From Streptomyces sp. HB132 (lineage in GTDB: Bacteria > Actinomycetota > Actinomycetes > Streptomycetales > Streptomycetaceae): a stretch of DNA of 64,000 nucleotides. Below are positions 45,367 to 53,786 of this stretch, in pieces; the stretch's first letter is position 1, and the number at the start of each line of letters is the position of its first letter. Made by a program: the position numbers and the translations under genes. The notes under the pieces are model-generated. The model was given only the letters and a program-made list of their open reading frames with translations, was not told where the DNA came from and made no database searches. The stretch covers positions 1 to 64,000 of the forward strand of contig NZ_JAFBGA010000012.1 of the NCBI RefSeq assembly GCF_016909575.1, given 5' to 3'.

Positions 45367-45969
45367 ATGTCCGAAAAAGCGATACTGCGCGGCGCGCTTC
45401 TCGCCGCACGACGACTTCTCACCCCGGAGGACGTCAGGAAGACCGCCGCGGTTCTCGCCTCGGCCGCCTCGGCCGTTCCCGAGCTGGCCGGCGCCCGGAC
45501 CGTGGCGGCCTACGTGTCCGTGGGCCGCGAACCGGGGACCCATGCCCTCCTGGACACCCTGCGCGCACGGGGCGTACGGGTGCTGCTGCCGGTGCTCATG
45601 GCGGACAACGACCTGGACTGGGCCGTGTTCGAGGGGGCAGAGCATCTCGTACCCGCGGGACGCGGTCTGCTGGAGCCCCACGGCGTGCGCCTCGGGCCGC
45701 GGGCGGTGCTGGACGCCGACGTGGTCCTGCTGCCGGGGCTGGCCGTGGACGAGCGCGGGATGCGGCTGGGGCGTGGTGGTGGCAGCTACGACCGGGTGCT
45801 GGCCCGTCTCGCCTCCGCAGGGGCGCACCCCGCCCTGGTGGTCCTGCTGTACGACGACGAGGTGGTCGCGCGGGTTCCCGAGGAACCGCACGACCACCCC
45901 GTGGATGCCGTGGTCACGCCCGCCGGAGCGCGGCGCTTCCGCCCAGGGACGACGCCTAGGGTTTCCTGA
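45367..45969 (+). CDS. 5-formyltetrahydrofolate cyclo-ligase
   Basis: A 200-residue protein. LRGALLAARR at the N-terminus, GREPGTHALL, and the ATP loop MRLGRGGGSYDRVLARL near the C-terminus identify the family, which returns 5-formyl-THF to the folate pool. The ATG has no strong ribosome site, as is often the case for near-leaderless starts; the AT-rich 100 bp upstream should hold promoters for both directions. Its end overlaps that of the convergent acylase gene by 14 bp. Confidence 0.93.
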   Translation: MSEKAILRGALLAARRLLTPEDVRKTAAVLASAASAVPELAGARTVAAYVSVGREPGTHALLDTLRARGVRVLLPVLMADNDLDWAVFEGAEHLVPAGRGLLEPHGVRLGPRAVLDADVVLLPGLAVDERGMRLGRGGGSYDRVLARLASAGAHPALVVLLYDDEVVARVPEEPHDHPVDAVVTPAGARRFRPGTTPRVS

Positions 45970-48700
45970 GCGTCAGGGAGTCGACCGTGGACTCCTTCAC
46001 CGCGTCCGGCCCGAAGGACCAGTCGAGCAGTTCGCCCTCGACCCACTTGTCGGTCTGATCGGTGTAGTGCGCGCTGAACGCGTGCCCGGAGGAGCCGGTG
46101 AGGTTGATCCAGCGGGACTTGTCCCAGTCGCCCACGTTGACGACCATCCGCATCGACGGGACCCAGATGACCTCGTAGCCGCCCGCCGCGTTCCAGCCGG
46201 TGGCGTTGACCGCCGCCTCGCCGCCGCCGAGGTCCCACGGACCGCGGTTGAGGGCCCGCTGCAGCAGGCCGGGGCCTTCGGTGCCGAGCGTCTGGTTGCG
46301 CAGGGTCAGCTGGTGCAGCCGGCCCCAGTTCCAGGTGCTCATGTCCTTGCCGAGCTTGGCCGTCAGCTCCCAGCGCGCGTCCTTCATGGCGCGGGCGAAG
46401 AGTTCGTCGCGGCTGTCGATGGCGGCTTCGCGCCCCTTGGCGGGGACCTTCCACCACTCGTTGTCCTGGTCGTCCAGAATGCTCTCGACGACCTCGTACC
46501 AGCGGTCGCCGCCGTCCGGTTGCGCCGCTTCCGGGGCACGTCGGCCGCATTCGCGTACGAGCTTGTCCTGCTCGTCGACCGGCCCGGTGCCGGTGACGGG
46601 CTCCACGTAGATGCAGTCGCCCTTGGCCCGCATCTCCTTGGGGAGCTTGTCGCCGAAGGCCAGTATGAGGATGTTGCGCCAGACGCCGTTGAAGTAGGCG
46701 GCGGCGGCCGAGTCGGACTCCTGGGTGTAGTCCCAGCCCTCCAGCAGCTTCTGCGCCTCACGCACGGACTCGTCGGAGATGCCGACCTTCTTGAGCTCCG
46801 GCACCAGCTTCGCGGCGATCGCGCTCTGGTTGTCCATCTGCATCGTCTGCATGTCGTCGGTCGAGATCTTCTCGCCGCCGTCGATCTTCTTCTGGATCAG
46901 GTCGTTGATCCGCTGGCTGCGGGTGCCGTAACCCCAGTCCTGGGTGAGCATGTGCTCGTAGTCGTCACCGATGACGGCCTGGTTGGCGGTGACGATGTAA
47001 CCGCGGTCCGGGTTGTACTCGTACGGCAGTTCGTCGAACGGGATGGGGTCCTTCTCCCAGCCGTACTCGGCGGACCAGCCCGGACTCGGCGTCGTGCCGT
47101 CGCCCTTGAGGCGGACCGGGATCTTGCCGGGTGCCTGGTAGCCGATGTTGCCCTTGGTGTCCGCGTAGATGAGGTTCTGCGACGGCACCTCGAAGTGCGA
47201 GGCCGCCTTGCGGAAGCTCGTGAAGTCCTTCGCGCGGTTGAGCTCGAACACCGCGTCCATGGACTTGCCGGGGTCCAGCGCCGTCCACTTCAGGGAGACC
47301 GCGTAGCCGTCGCCGCGGTCGGGCGCGTTGGTGGTGACCGGTGCCTTCTTGCCGACCTTCGCGAGCTCACCGCTGCGGTCGGAGACCAGCGGACCGTTGT
47401 TGGTCTCGCGGACGGTGATCTTCCGGCTCCGGCCGCCCGCGACCTTGATGGTCTCCTCGCGGGTGACGAAGGGTTCGGTCCTGCCCTCGAACTGGTAGCC
47501 GTCGGCGGAGACCTTCTCCAGGAAGAGGTCGGTGACGTCGGCTCCGAGATTCGTGAAGCCCCAGGCGACGTCCTGGTTGTGGCCGATGATCACACCGGGC
47601 ATACCGGAGAACGTGTAGCCGGCCGTGTCGTACCGGCACGACTCCGAGAGCTGACGGCAGTGCAGCCCCATCTGGTACCAGAGCGAGGGCAGCTGCGGCG
47701 CCAGGTGCGGGTCGTTGGCGAGCAGCGGTTTCCCGGTCGTCGTGTACGCGCCGGAGACGACCCAGGAGTTGGATCCGATGCCGTTGCCGTTGGGGCCGAG
47801 CAGCGCCGGGATCTCGTCCAGGGTGTCGGAGAGCGCGGAGAGCTGGGTGTTCAGGCCCTCGGTCGCACCCTCGGCGGTCTGGGACCCGATGCCGTCCGAC
47901 GGCTCGGCGGCGGGGTCGAACTTCCCGGTGACCGGGGAGATCCCGCCCTGCTCGACGATCGGCTTGTTCTTCCCGTACGGGTAGTCCGGGTAGAGCTCCG
48001 CGATCTGCTTCTTGCTGAGCCTGCTGGTCATCAGCGAGCGGTCGATCTCGTCCTGCATGTTCCCGCGCAGGTCCCAGGCCATCGCCTTCAGCCAGGCGAC
48101 CGAGTCGACCGGGGTCCACTCGGTGGGCTTGTAGTCGTTGGTCAGGCCGAGCGCCGCGTACTCGACGGAGAGGTCCTTGCCGTCCTTGCCGTCCAGATAC
48201 GCGTTCACCCCCTCCGCGTACGCCTGGAGGTTCTTCTTGGTGTCCTCGTCCAGGACGGTGTCGTACTCCTCCTGGGCGACCTTGCGCCAGCCCAGCGTGC
48301 GCAGGAACGAGTCGGTCTCGACCTGGCCGGCTCCGAACATCTCGGAGAGGCGTCCGGACGTCATGTGACGGCGTACGTCCATCTCCCAGAAGCGGTCCTG
48401 GGCCTGGACGTACCCCTGGGCGCGGAAGAGGTCGCTGTCGGTGTCGGCGTAGATCTGCGGGATCCCGTAGTCGTCACGTTCGACGTCGACGTCGCCCGAA
48501 AGGCCCTTGAGGTCTATGGAGCCGGTGGTCTGCGGGTGCGAGGCCCGGACCGTGGAGACGGACCAGTACGCGCCGTATCCGACACCCGCGACAAGCGCCA
48601 GCACCAGGACGATCACGAACAGGCGGGCGCGTCGCCCCTTCTTCCTGCCGGTCTTCTTCGCATCGGAAGACCCGGAAGGGGCGGTTGTGTTGGCGGGCAT
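45956..48700 (-). CDS. Penicillin acylase family Ntn-hydrolase (membrane-anchored precursor)
   Basis: A 914-residue precursor. A basic start (KKTGRKKGRRAR) and one helix (LFVIVLVLALVAGVGYGAYW) act as signal or anchor. Alpha chain: IPQIYADTDSDLFRAQGYVQAQDRFWEMDVRRH. Autoproteolysis should occur before Ser310 in GNGIGSNSWVVSG, where Ser becomes the N-terminal nucleophile of the beta chain. Relatives cleave beta-lactams, N-acyl-homoserine lactones (quorum quenching) or acyl-lipopeptides; the substrate is not readable. The ATG follows GAAGGA. Cysteines are few; the protein acts outside the membrane. Confidence 0.92.
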   Translation of the reverse strand: MPANTTAPSGSSDAKKTGRKKGRRARLFVIVLVLALVAGVGYGAYWSVSTVRASHPQTTGSIDLKGLSGDVDVERDDYGIPQIYADTDSDLFRAQGYVQAQDRFWEMDVRRHMTSGRLSEMFGAGQVETDSFLRTLGWRKVAQEEYDTVLDEDTKKNLQAYAEGVNAYLDGKDGKDLSVEYAALGLTNDYKPTEWTPVDSVAWLKAMAWDLRGNMQDEIDRSLMTSRLSKKQIAELYPDYPYGKNKPIVEQGGISPVTGKFDPAAEPSDGIGSQTAEGATEGLNTQLSALSDTLDEIPALLGPNGNGIGSNSWVVSGAYTTTGKPLLANDPHLAPQLPSLWYQMGLHCRQLSESCRYDTAGYTFSGMPGVIIGHNQDVAWGFTNLGADVTDLFLEKVSADGYQFEGRTEPFVTREETIKVAGGRSRKITVRETNNGPLVSDRSGELAKVGKKAPVTTNAPDRGDGYAVSLKWTALDPGKSMDAVFELNRAKDFTSFRKAASHFEVPSQNLIYADTKGNIGYQAPGKIPVRLKGDGTTPSPGWSAEYGWEKDPIPFDELPYEYNPDRGYIVTANQAVIGDDYEHMLTQDWGYGTRSQRINDLIQKKIDGGEKISTDDMQTMQMDNQSAIAAKLVPELKKVGISDESVREAQKLLEGWDYTQESDSAAAAYFNGVWRNILILAFGDKLPKEMRAKGDCIYVEPVTGTGPVDEQDKLVRECGRRAPEAAQPDGGDRWYEVVESILDDQDNEWWKVPAKGREAAIDSRDELFARAMKDARWELTAKLGKDMSTWNWGRLHQLTLRNQTLGTEGPGLLQRALNRGPWDLGGGEAAVNATGWNAAGGYEVIWVPSMRMVVNVGDWDKSRWINLTGSSGHAFSAHYTDQTDKWVEGELLDWSFGPDAVKESTVDSLTLRKP

Positions 48701-48917
48701 CGCTGTCCTTCGAGGGGCAGGGTGGTCCTGGGCGTGCTGGAGCAACCATAGGCGCCCCGCCGAAGCCACTCGGACGCGGTATGGGGATGCATCCATTTGC
48801 GCACCGGTTCGCACGAACACTCGAAGGCGTCAAGAAAACGTTAAAGATTAGGTAAGGTAACGAAGTACCGGCCGCCGGAGCACGATCCGGAAGGCGCACG
48901 CAGGGAAGGAACGGACC

Positions 48918-50531
48918 CTGACTGTCCACGCGCTCAACGAACTTCTGCTCGTCTGCTCACTCGTCCTGCTGGTCGCCGTGGCGGCCGTACGCATTTCGTC
49001 CCGCAGCGGGCTCCCCAGCCTGCTCCTGTACCTCGGCATCGGGATCGCCATGGGTCAGGACGGCATCTTCGACGTCAAGTTCGACAACGCCGAGCTGACC
49101 CAGGTGATCGGCTACGCCGCACTGGTCGTCATCCTGGCCGAGGGCGGTCTGGGCACGAAGTGGAAAGAAGTGAAACCCGCCCTGCCGGCGGCGGCCGTCC
49201 TGTCGACCGTCGGTGTGGGCATCAGCGTGGGCGTCACCGCGAGCGCGGCGCACTACCTCGTCGGCCTCGACTGGCGGCAGGCCCTGATCATCGGCGCCGT
49301 CGTCTCCTCCACCGACGCCGCGGCCGTCTTCTCCGTCCTGCGCAAAGTCCCCCTCCCCTCCCGGATCACCGGCGTCCTGGAGGCCGAGTCCGGCTTCAAC
49401 GACGCCCCCGTGGTCATCCTGGTGGTGGCGTTCTCCGCCGTCGGCCCGGTGGAGCACTGGTACGTGCTCGTCGGCGAGATAGCCCTGGAACTGGCCATCG
49501 GTGCGGCGATCGGCCTCGCGGTGGGCTGGCTCGGCGCCTTCGGGATCCGCCATGTGGCACTGCCCGCTTCCGGGCTCTACCCGATCGCCGTGATGGCCAT
49601 CGCGGTCTCCGCCTACGCCGCCGGCGCCATGGCCCACGGCAGTGGATTCCTGGCCGTCTACCTGGCCGCGATGGTCCTCGGCAACTCCAAGCTGCCGCAC
49701 TGGCCCGCCACCCGGGGCTTCGCCGACGGGCTCGGCTGGCTGGCGCAGATCGGCATGTTCGTGCTGCTCGGGCTGCTGGTCACCCCGCACGACCTCGTCG
49801 ACGACTTCTGGCCCGCCGTGGTCGTGGGACTGGTCCTCACCGCCGTGGCCCGGCCGTTGTCGGTCTTCATCAGCCTCGCGCCGTTCCGCCTTCCCAAACG
49901 GGAGAAGGCCCTGATGTCCTGGGCCGGGCTGCGCGGCGCCGTCCCCATCATCCTGGCGACCATTCCGATGGTGTCCGGGATCGAGGGCAGCACCCGCGTC
50001 TTCAACATCGTCTTCGTGCTCGTCATCGTCTACACGCTGATCCAGGGTCCGACACTGCCCTGGCTCGCGAAGGCCCTGAAGATCTCCGACGACCCGTCCG
50101 AGACCGCGGACCTCGGCATCGAGTCGGCACCCCTGGAGCGACTGCGCGGCCATCTGCTGTCCGTCGAGGTGCCCGGCAGGTCCAAGATGCACGGCGTGGA
50201 GGTGGCCGAACTCCGACTGCCCGCCGGTGCGGCGGTCACCCTTGTCGTGCGGGACGGGAAGAGTTTCGTCCCCGCGCCCTCGACCGTGCTGCGCCGCGGG
50301 GACGAACTGCTGGTCGTCGCCACCGATCCGGTACGCGACGCCACGGAGGCACGGCTGCGCGCGGTCGGCGAGGGCGGCAAGCTGGCCGGCTGGCTGGGCA
50401 CCGGTGGTGCGGGCAGGCAGGACAGCGGCTCGGCCGACGTGCCGCACCTGGCGAAGCTGGCCAGAAGGCTCGGCCGGGGCGGCGGCGACCGTACGCAGGA
50501 CAGGGCGGGCGGCCCGCGCGCACATCACTGA
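48918..50531 (+). CDS. Cation/proton antiporter (CPA1/CvrA-type) with C-terminal RCK_C domain
   Basis: A 537-residue protein with 12-13 helices; the ion site is around SSTDAAAVFSVLRKV and ESGFNDAPVVILVV (Asp-Asp/Asn-Asp motifs). After the last helix, about residues 400-485 form a TrkA_C/RCK_C domain (LLSVEVPGRSKMHGVEVAELRLPAGAAVTLVVRD), which in related Streptomyces transporters binds c-di-AMP. The start appears to be CTG (7 nt after GGAAGGA), because the first ATG/GTG/TTG in frame (GTG at 48978) would remove the first helix. It is divergent from the acylase gene. Confidence 0.9.
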   Translation: MTVHALNELLLVCSLVLLVAVAAVRISSRSGLPSLLLYLGIGIAMGQDGIFDVKFDNAELTQVIGYAALVVILAEGGLGTKWKEVKPALPAAAVLSTVGVGISVGVTASAAHYLVGLDWRQALIIGAVVSSTDAAAVFSVLRKVPLPSRITGVLEAESGFNDAPVVILVVAFSAVGPVEHWYVLVGEIALELAIGAAIGLAVGWLGAFGIRHVALPASGLYPIAVMAIAVSAYAAGAMAHGSGFLAVYLAAMVLGNSKLPHWPATRGFADGLGWLAQIGMFVLLGLLVTPHDLVDDFWPAVVVGLVLTAVARPLSVFISLAPFRLPKREKALMSWAGLRGAVPIILATIPMVSGIEGSTRVFNIVFVLVIVYTLIQGPTLPWLAKALKISDDPSETADLGIESAPLERLRGHLLSVEVPGRSKMHGVEVAELRLPAGAAVTLVVRDGKSFVPAPSTVLRRGDELLVVATDPVRDATEARLRAVGEGGKLAGWLGTGGAGRQDSGSADVPHLAKLARRLGRGGGDRTQDRAGGPRAHH

Positions 50532-50831
50532 CCTGCGGCGGCGGCGCGGAGAGCACAGGTGCCGTGCGCAGTCGCAGGTGTGCGGGGGCGGGGGCCTGTA
50601 GGATGAAGGACCGGATCTCATGATCCATATGATTCGAACCTGATCGACCAACTCTGCCTGACGCAGAGCTGGCGCGACCGTATGGCGGTCGTGGCGCCTT
50701 CGCCTCTGGAGCGAGCGCCCGGCATCTACCGCAGTTCCGCGCGAAGAGGACAGCTCTCGGCAGCTCCCGCACGCTCCCCGCACCCCGGTGCGGGCCGCTC
50801 CGGGGGCACGGCCACCAGGCGGCAGAAAGGC
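50532..50831 (+). promoter_or_regulatory. Structured leader of the MFS gene with a 7-codon leader peptide
   Basis: 300 bp between two genes. A short frame at 50620-50643 reads MIHMIRT with AAGGA 9 nt before it, followed by a hairpin ctctgc/gcagag (50652-50668) and a second, larger one, ggcgc-gaccg/cggtc-gcgcc with a 3-nt bulge (50671-50698). A leader peptide followed by alternating hairpins before an exporter gene is the layout of ribosome-mediated attenuation. No upstream promoter was pinned down. Confidence 0.45.
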
Positions 50832-52118
50832 ATGGCCGTGGCGTCCACGGTCTCCGACCGCCCCGGTTACGGGCAGTTGCTGCGCACCCCGGGTGCGTGG
50901 ACCTTCCTCCTCCCGGGCTTCGCGGCCCGTCAGCCCTTCGCGATGCTGACCATCGGCATCGTGCTCCTGGTGCAGCACACCACCGGCTCGTACGGCAGTG
51001 CGGGTGCCGTGGCCGCCGTCTCCGGCGTCTCCATGGCGCTGTTCGCACCGCAGAGCGGCAGGCTCGCCGACCTGTTCGGCCAGCGCGCCGTGCTGCTGCC
51101 CGGCGTCCTGGTGCACACGGCTTCCGTCGGCGCCCTCACGGCGCTCGCCCTGGCGGACGCGCCCCTGTGGGCGCTGTTCCTCGCGGCGGTACCGACGGGG
51201 GCCTCCATTCCGCAGATCGGGCCGATGGTGCGAGCCCGCTGGGCCGCACGGCTCGGCGCCGCCCCGGGGCGCCCGGCCTCCCCGCTGATGGACACGGCTG
51301 CCGCCTTCGAGTCCGTGACGGACGAGTTCACCTTCGTGATCGGCCCCGTACTCGCGACGGCGCTCTGCACCGGGGTGCACCCGGCGGCCGGTCTGGTCGC
51401 CGAGGCGGCGCTGACGCTGCTGGGCGGAGTCCTGTTCGCCGCCCAGCGCTCCACCCAGCCCGCCCCACGCGGGGCCGCCACGGCGGAGGAGCCGCACCGC
51501 TCGGCACTCTCCGTGTCCGGGGTGCGGGTCCTCGCGGTGACCTTCCTGGGCATCGGCGCCGTCTTCGGCGGTATGCAGGTCTCCTTGACGGCGTTCGCCG
51601 AGGAGATCGGCCGGCCCGGCGTGAACGGGCTGCTCTACGGGGTCTTCGCGGCCGGCAACATGCTCGCCGGTATCGCCTGCGGCGCCATCGCCTGGAAGAG
51701 CGGCCCGCGCCGCCGGCTGCTCGTCGGCTACGTGGCCCTGACACTGACCGCGTCCGGACTCTGGGCCGTGCACTCCGTACCGCTGCTGGCAGGACTCGGA
51801 CTCCTGGTGGGCCTGTGCATCGCCCCCGTACTGATCAGCGGCTACACCCTGGTCGACACCCTGGTGCCCCCGTCCGCCAGGACCGAGGCTTTCACCTGGC
51901 TGACAGGGGCCGTGGCACTGGGGCAGGCGGCGGCCGTCACAGTGGCCGGACAGCTCGCGGACGCCCGTGGCGCGAGCACCGGTTTCCTGGTCCCGCTGGC
52001 CGGTACGGCACTGGCGCTGGCGACCCTCCTGACCCTGCGGTCCCGGCTGACACCACGGGCCGCGGGAAGGACCGTGGCACGTGGGATCGGTCACCGAGAG
52101 CCGGTCACGGTGGACTGA
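50832..52118 (+). CDS. MFS transporter
   Basis: A 428-residue protein with 12 helices. The loop between helices 2 and 3 has GRLADLFGQRAVLLPG, the MFS motif A; the second half begins near VRVLAVTFLGIGAVFGGMQ. Resembles small-molecule exporters. The ATG lies behind AGAAAGG; a start at 50682 would add 50 basic, Pro-rich residues from the structured leader and is less likely. Substrate unknown. Confidence 0.9.
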   Translation: MAVASTVSDRPGYGQLLRTPGAWTFLLPGFAARQPFAMLTIGIVLLVQHTTGSYGSAGAVAAVSGVSMALFAPQSGRLADLFGQRAVLLPGVLVHTASVGALTALALADAPLWALFLAAVPTGASIPQIGPMVRARWAARLGAAPGRPASPLMDTAAAFESVTDEFTFVIGPVLATALCTGVHPAAGLVAEAALTLLGGVLFAAQRSTQPAPRGAATAEEPHRSALSVSGVRVLAVTFLGIGAVFGGMQVSLTAFAEEIGRPGVNGLLYGVFAAGNMLAGIACGAIAWKSGPRRRLLVGYVALTLTASGLWAVHSVPLLAGLGLLVGLCIAPVLISGYTLVDTLVPPSARTEAFTWLTGAVALGQAAAVTVAGQLADARGASTGFLVPLAGTALALATLLTLRSRLTPRAAGRTVARGIGHREPVTVD

Positions 52119-52148
52119 ACGCTCGGAATAGGTCAGTATGGAGCGTCG

Positions 52149-52175
52149 TTAGCACTCATTGAGTGAGAGTGCCAG
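52149..52175 (+). promoter_or_regulatory. CIRCE element (HrcA operator)
   Basis: TTAGCACTC-N9-GAGTGCCAG: the left arm is exact, the right differs from GAGTGCTAA at two positions, and the reverse complement of the right arm, CTGGCACTC, matches the TTGGCACTC form seen in streptomycetes. The spacer is exactly 9. It lies across the ribosome site of the next gene, whose GTG starts 10 bp after it. Confidence 0.9.
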
Positions 52176-52184
52176 GAGGAGCAA

Positions 52185-52532
52185 GTGCCGACCTATCAGT
52201 ACCAGTGCACCGAATGCGGCGAGGGCCTCGAAGCGGTGCAGAAGTTCACCGATGATGCCCTGACCGTGTGCCCGAACTGCGAGGGACGCCTCAAGAAGGT
52301 GTTCTCGGCCGTCGGCATCGTCTTCAAGGGATCCGGTTTTTACCGGAACGACAGCCGCGGCTCCTCGTCGAGCAGCACGCCGGCCACGTCGTCGTCCGGC
52401 AAGGCGTCGGACTCGTCCACCGGGTCGTCACCGGCGAAGGCGGACACGAAGACCGACGCGAAGCCGGCCGCTTCGTCCTCGGCCTCGTCCTCGGCTTCCT
52501 CCACGTCGTCGAGCGGTACGTCGGCGGCCTGA
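52185..52532 (+). CDS. FmdB-family zinc ribbon, Ruc-type redox-regulated chaperone candidate
   Basis: A 115-residue protein. Zinc ribbon Cys8-x-x-Cys11...Cys29-x-x-Cys32 (YQCTECGEGLEAVQKF, VCPNCEGRLKKVF) followed by a short helix and a disordered Ser/Ala/Lys tail from about residue 55. Same plan as mycobacterial Rv0991c (Ruc), a zinc- and redox-switched holdase induced by heat. A CIRCE element precedes it, as expected for a heat-shock gene under HrcA. GTG start behind AGGAGG. Confidence 0.88.
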   Translation: MPTYQYQCTECGEGLEAVQKFTDDALTVCPNCEGRLKKVFSAVGIVFKGSGFYRNDSRGSSSSSTPATSSSGKASDSSTGSSPAKADTKTDAKPAASSSASSSASSTSSSGTSAA

Positions 52533-52554
52533 GGCCGGGCGCACACCACACGTT

Positions 52555-52595
52555 CGACAGGGACCCCGCTGATCCACTCGGCGGGGTCCCTGTCG
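52555..52595. terminator. Hairpin terminator after the zinc-ribbon gene
   Basis: A perfect 15-bp stem (cgacagggaccccgc) with an 11-nt loop, 22 bp after the stop. Confidence 0.85.
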
Positions 52596-52619
52596 TGCGC
52601 GCCCGGTTAGTGTGACCGC

Positions 52620-53468
52620 ATGGTGAACGCAGAATCGGGTACAGCGGAAATCGGTGTCATCGGCGGATCGGGCTTCTACTCCTTCCTGGAGGACGTGACC
52701 AAGATCCAGGTGGACACCCCGTACGGAGCTCCGAGCGACTCCCTCTTCCTGGGTGAGATCGCCGGGCGCCGGGTGGCCTTCCTCCCGCGCCATGGACGTG
52801 GCCACCACCTCCCGCCGCACAGGATCAACTACCGCGCCAACCTCTGGGCCCTGCGTTCTGTCGGCGTACGCCAGGTGCTCGGCCCGTGCGCGGTCGGTGG
52901 ACTGCGTCCGGAGTACGGGCCGGGCACCCTGCTCGTACCGGACCAGATGGTCGACCGCACCAAGGCCCGCACGCAGACCTTCTACGACGGAGAGCCCCTC
53001 ACCGACGGGACCGAGCCGAACGTCGTGCACCTCGCCTTCGCCGACCCGTACTGCCCCGAGGGACGCAAGGCCGCCCTGGCGGCGGCGCGCGGACGCGACT
53101 GGGAACCGGTGGACGGCGGAACCCTGGTCGTGGTCGAGGGCCCTCGTTTCTCGACCCGTGCGGAGTCGCGCTGGCACGCGGCGATGGGCTGGTCGGTGGT
53201 CGGGATGACCGGGCACCCGGAGGCCGTACTCGCCCGTGAACTGAACCTCTGCTACACGACGCTGACGCTGGTGACGGACCTCGACGCGGGGGCGGAGGCC
53301 GGCGAGGGCGTGAGCCACGCGGAGGTGCTGGAGGTGTTCGCGGCGAATGTGGACCGGCTGCGGTCGGTGCTCTTCGACGCGGTGGCCGCTCTGCCGAAGG
53401 GCGAGGACCGTGACTGCGTCTGCGCGCACGCACTGGACGGGATCGACCCGGGGATCGAACTGCCGTAG
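52620..53468 (+). CDS. mtnP: S-methyl-5'-thioadenosine phosphorylase
   Basis: A 282-residue purine-phosphorylase fold enzyme: IGVIGGSGFYSF, LPRHGRGHHLPPHRINYRAN, GPCAVGGLRPEYGPGTLLVPDQMVDRT, VEGPRFSTRAESRWH and VTDLDAGAEAG. It cleaves MTA to adenine and methylthioribose-1-phosphate in methionine salvage. The ATG was chosen at the N-terminus just ahead of the first strand. Separated from the zinc-ribbon gene by a terminator, so independently transcribed. Confidence 0.94.
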   Translation: MVNAESGTAEIGVIGGSGFYSFLEDVTKIQVDTPYGAPSDSLFLGEIAGRRVAFLPRHGRGHHLPPHRINYRANLWALRSVGVRQVLGPCAVGGLRPEYGPGTLLVPDQMVDRTKARTQTFYDGEPLTDGTEPNVVHLAFADPYCPEGRKAALAAARGRDWEPVDGGTLVVVEGPRFSTRAESRWHAAMGWSVVGMTGHPEAVLARELNLCYTTLTLVTDLDAGAEAGEGVSHAEVLEVFAANVDRLRSVLFDAVAALPKGEDRDCVCAHALDGIDPGIELP

Positions 53469-53495
53469 GGCAGCGGGCTCCTGCGGGTGACCGGG

Positions 53496-53522
53496 TTGTC
53501 CACATCGCGTGCGCTGTCCACA
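53496..53522 (+). promoter_or_regulatory. Two DnaA boxes in tandem
   Basis: TTGTCCACA (53496-53504), the exact strong Streptomyces DnaA box, and CTGTCCACA (53514-53522), one base different, in the same orientation and 18 bp apart. They lie 28 bp after mtnP, between genes. Could titrate DnaA or regulate the next gene. Confidence 0.6.
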
Positions 53523-53644
53523 GGGCCGAGCGGGATTTCGGCGGAGGGTGGATCGTGAGGGGAGTTCGGCGGGGATTCCCGCCGGACTCCCCTCAAGCGT
53601 TTCTCACGGTTCCCTCCGGCATTTCCCTCGCGTCCCTCTGGCTC

Positions 53645-53730
53645 GCGCGTTCCTCGTGGTCCTACGCGCGGTCCTCGTGCTGCGTCAGCGCGTTCCTCGT
53701 GGTCCTGCGCGCGGTCCTCGTGCTGCGTCA
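53645..53730. repeat. Two tandem copies of a 43-bp repeat
   Basis: Copies at 53645-53687 and 53688-53730 differ at one position (cctac versus cctgc), with a fragment of a third after. They are in a 318-bp intergenic region (53469-53786) that also holds the DnaA boxes. Not coding: no frame with a ribosome site covers them. Confidence 0.8.
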
Positions 53731-53786
53731 GCGCGTTTCCCGTGGATGTCCCCGGCGGATTTCCCTCACGACAGGTGGTGTTGGCC

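Noticed and set aside
48846..48864. Iron-box-like sequence ttaggtaaggtaac
   Set aside because: Only one half resembles the TTAGGT arm; the second arm and the symmetry are missing.
50682..50831. Longer N-terminus for the MFS transporter
   Set aside because: The 50 added residues are Arg/Ser/Pro-rich, overlap the hairpins and have no ribosome site; the ATG at 50832 has one.
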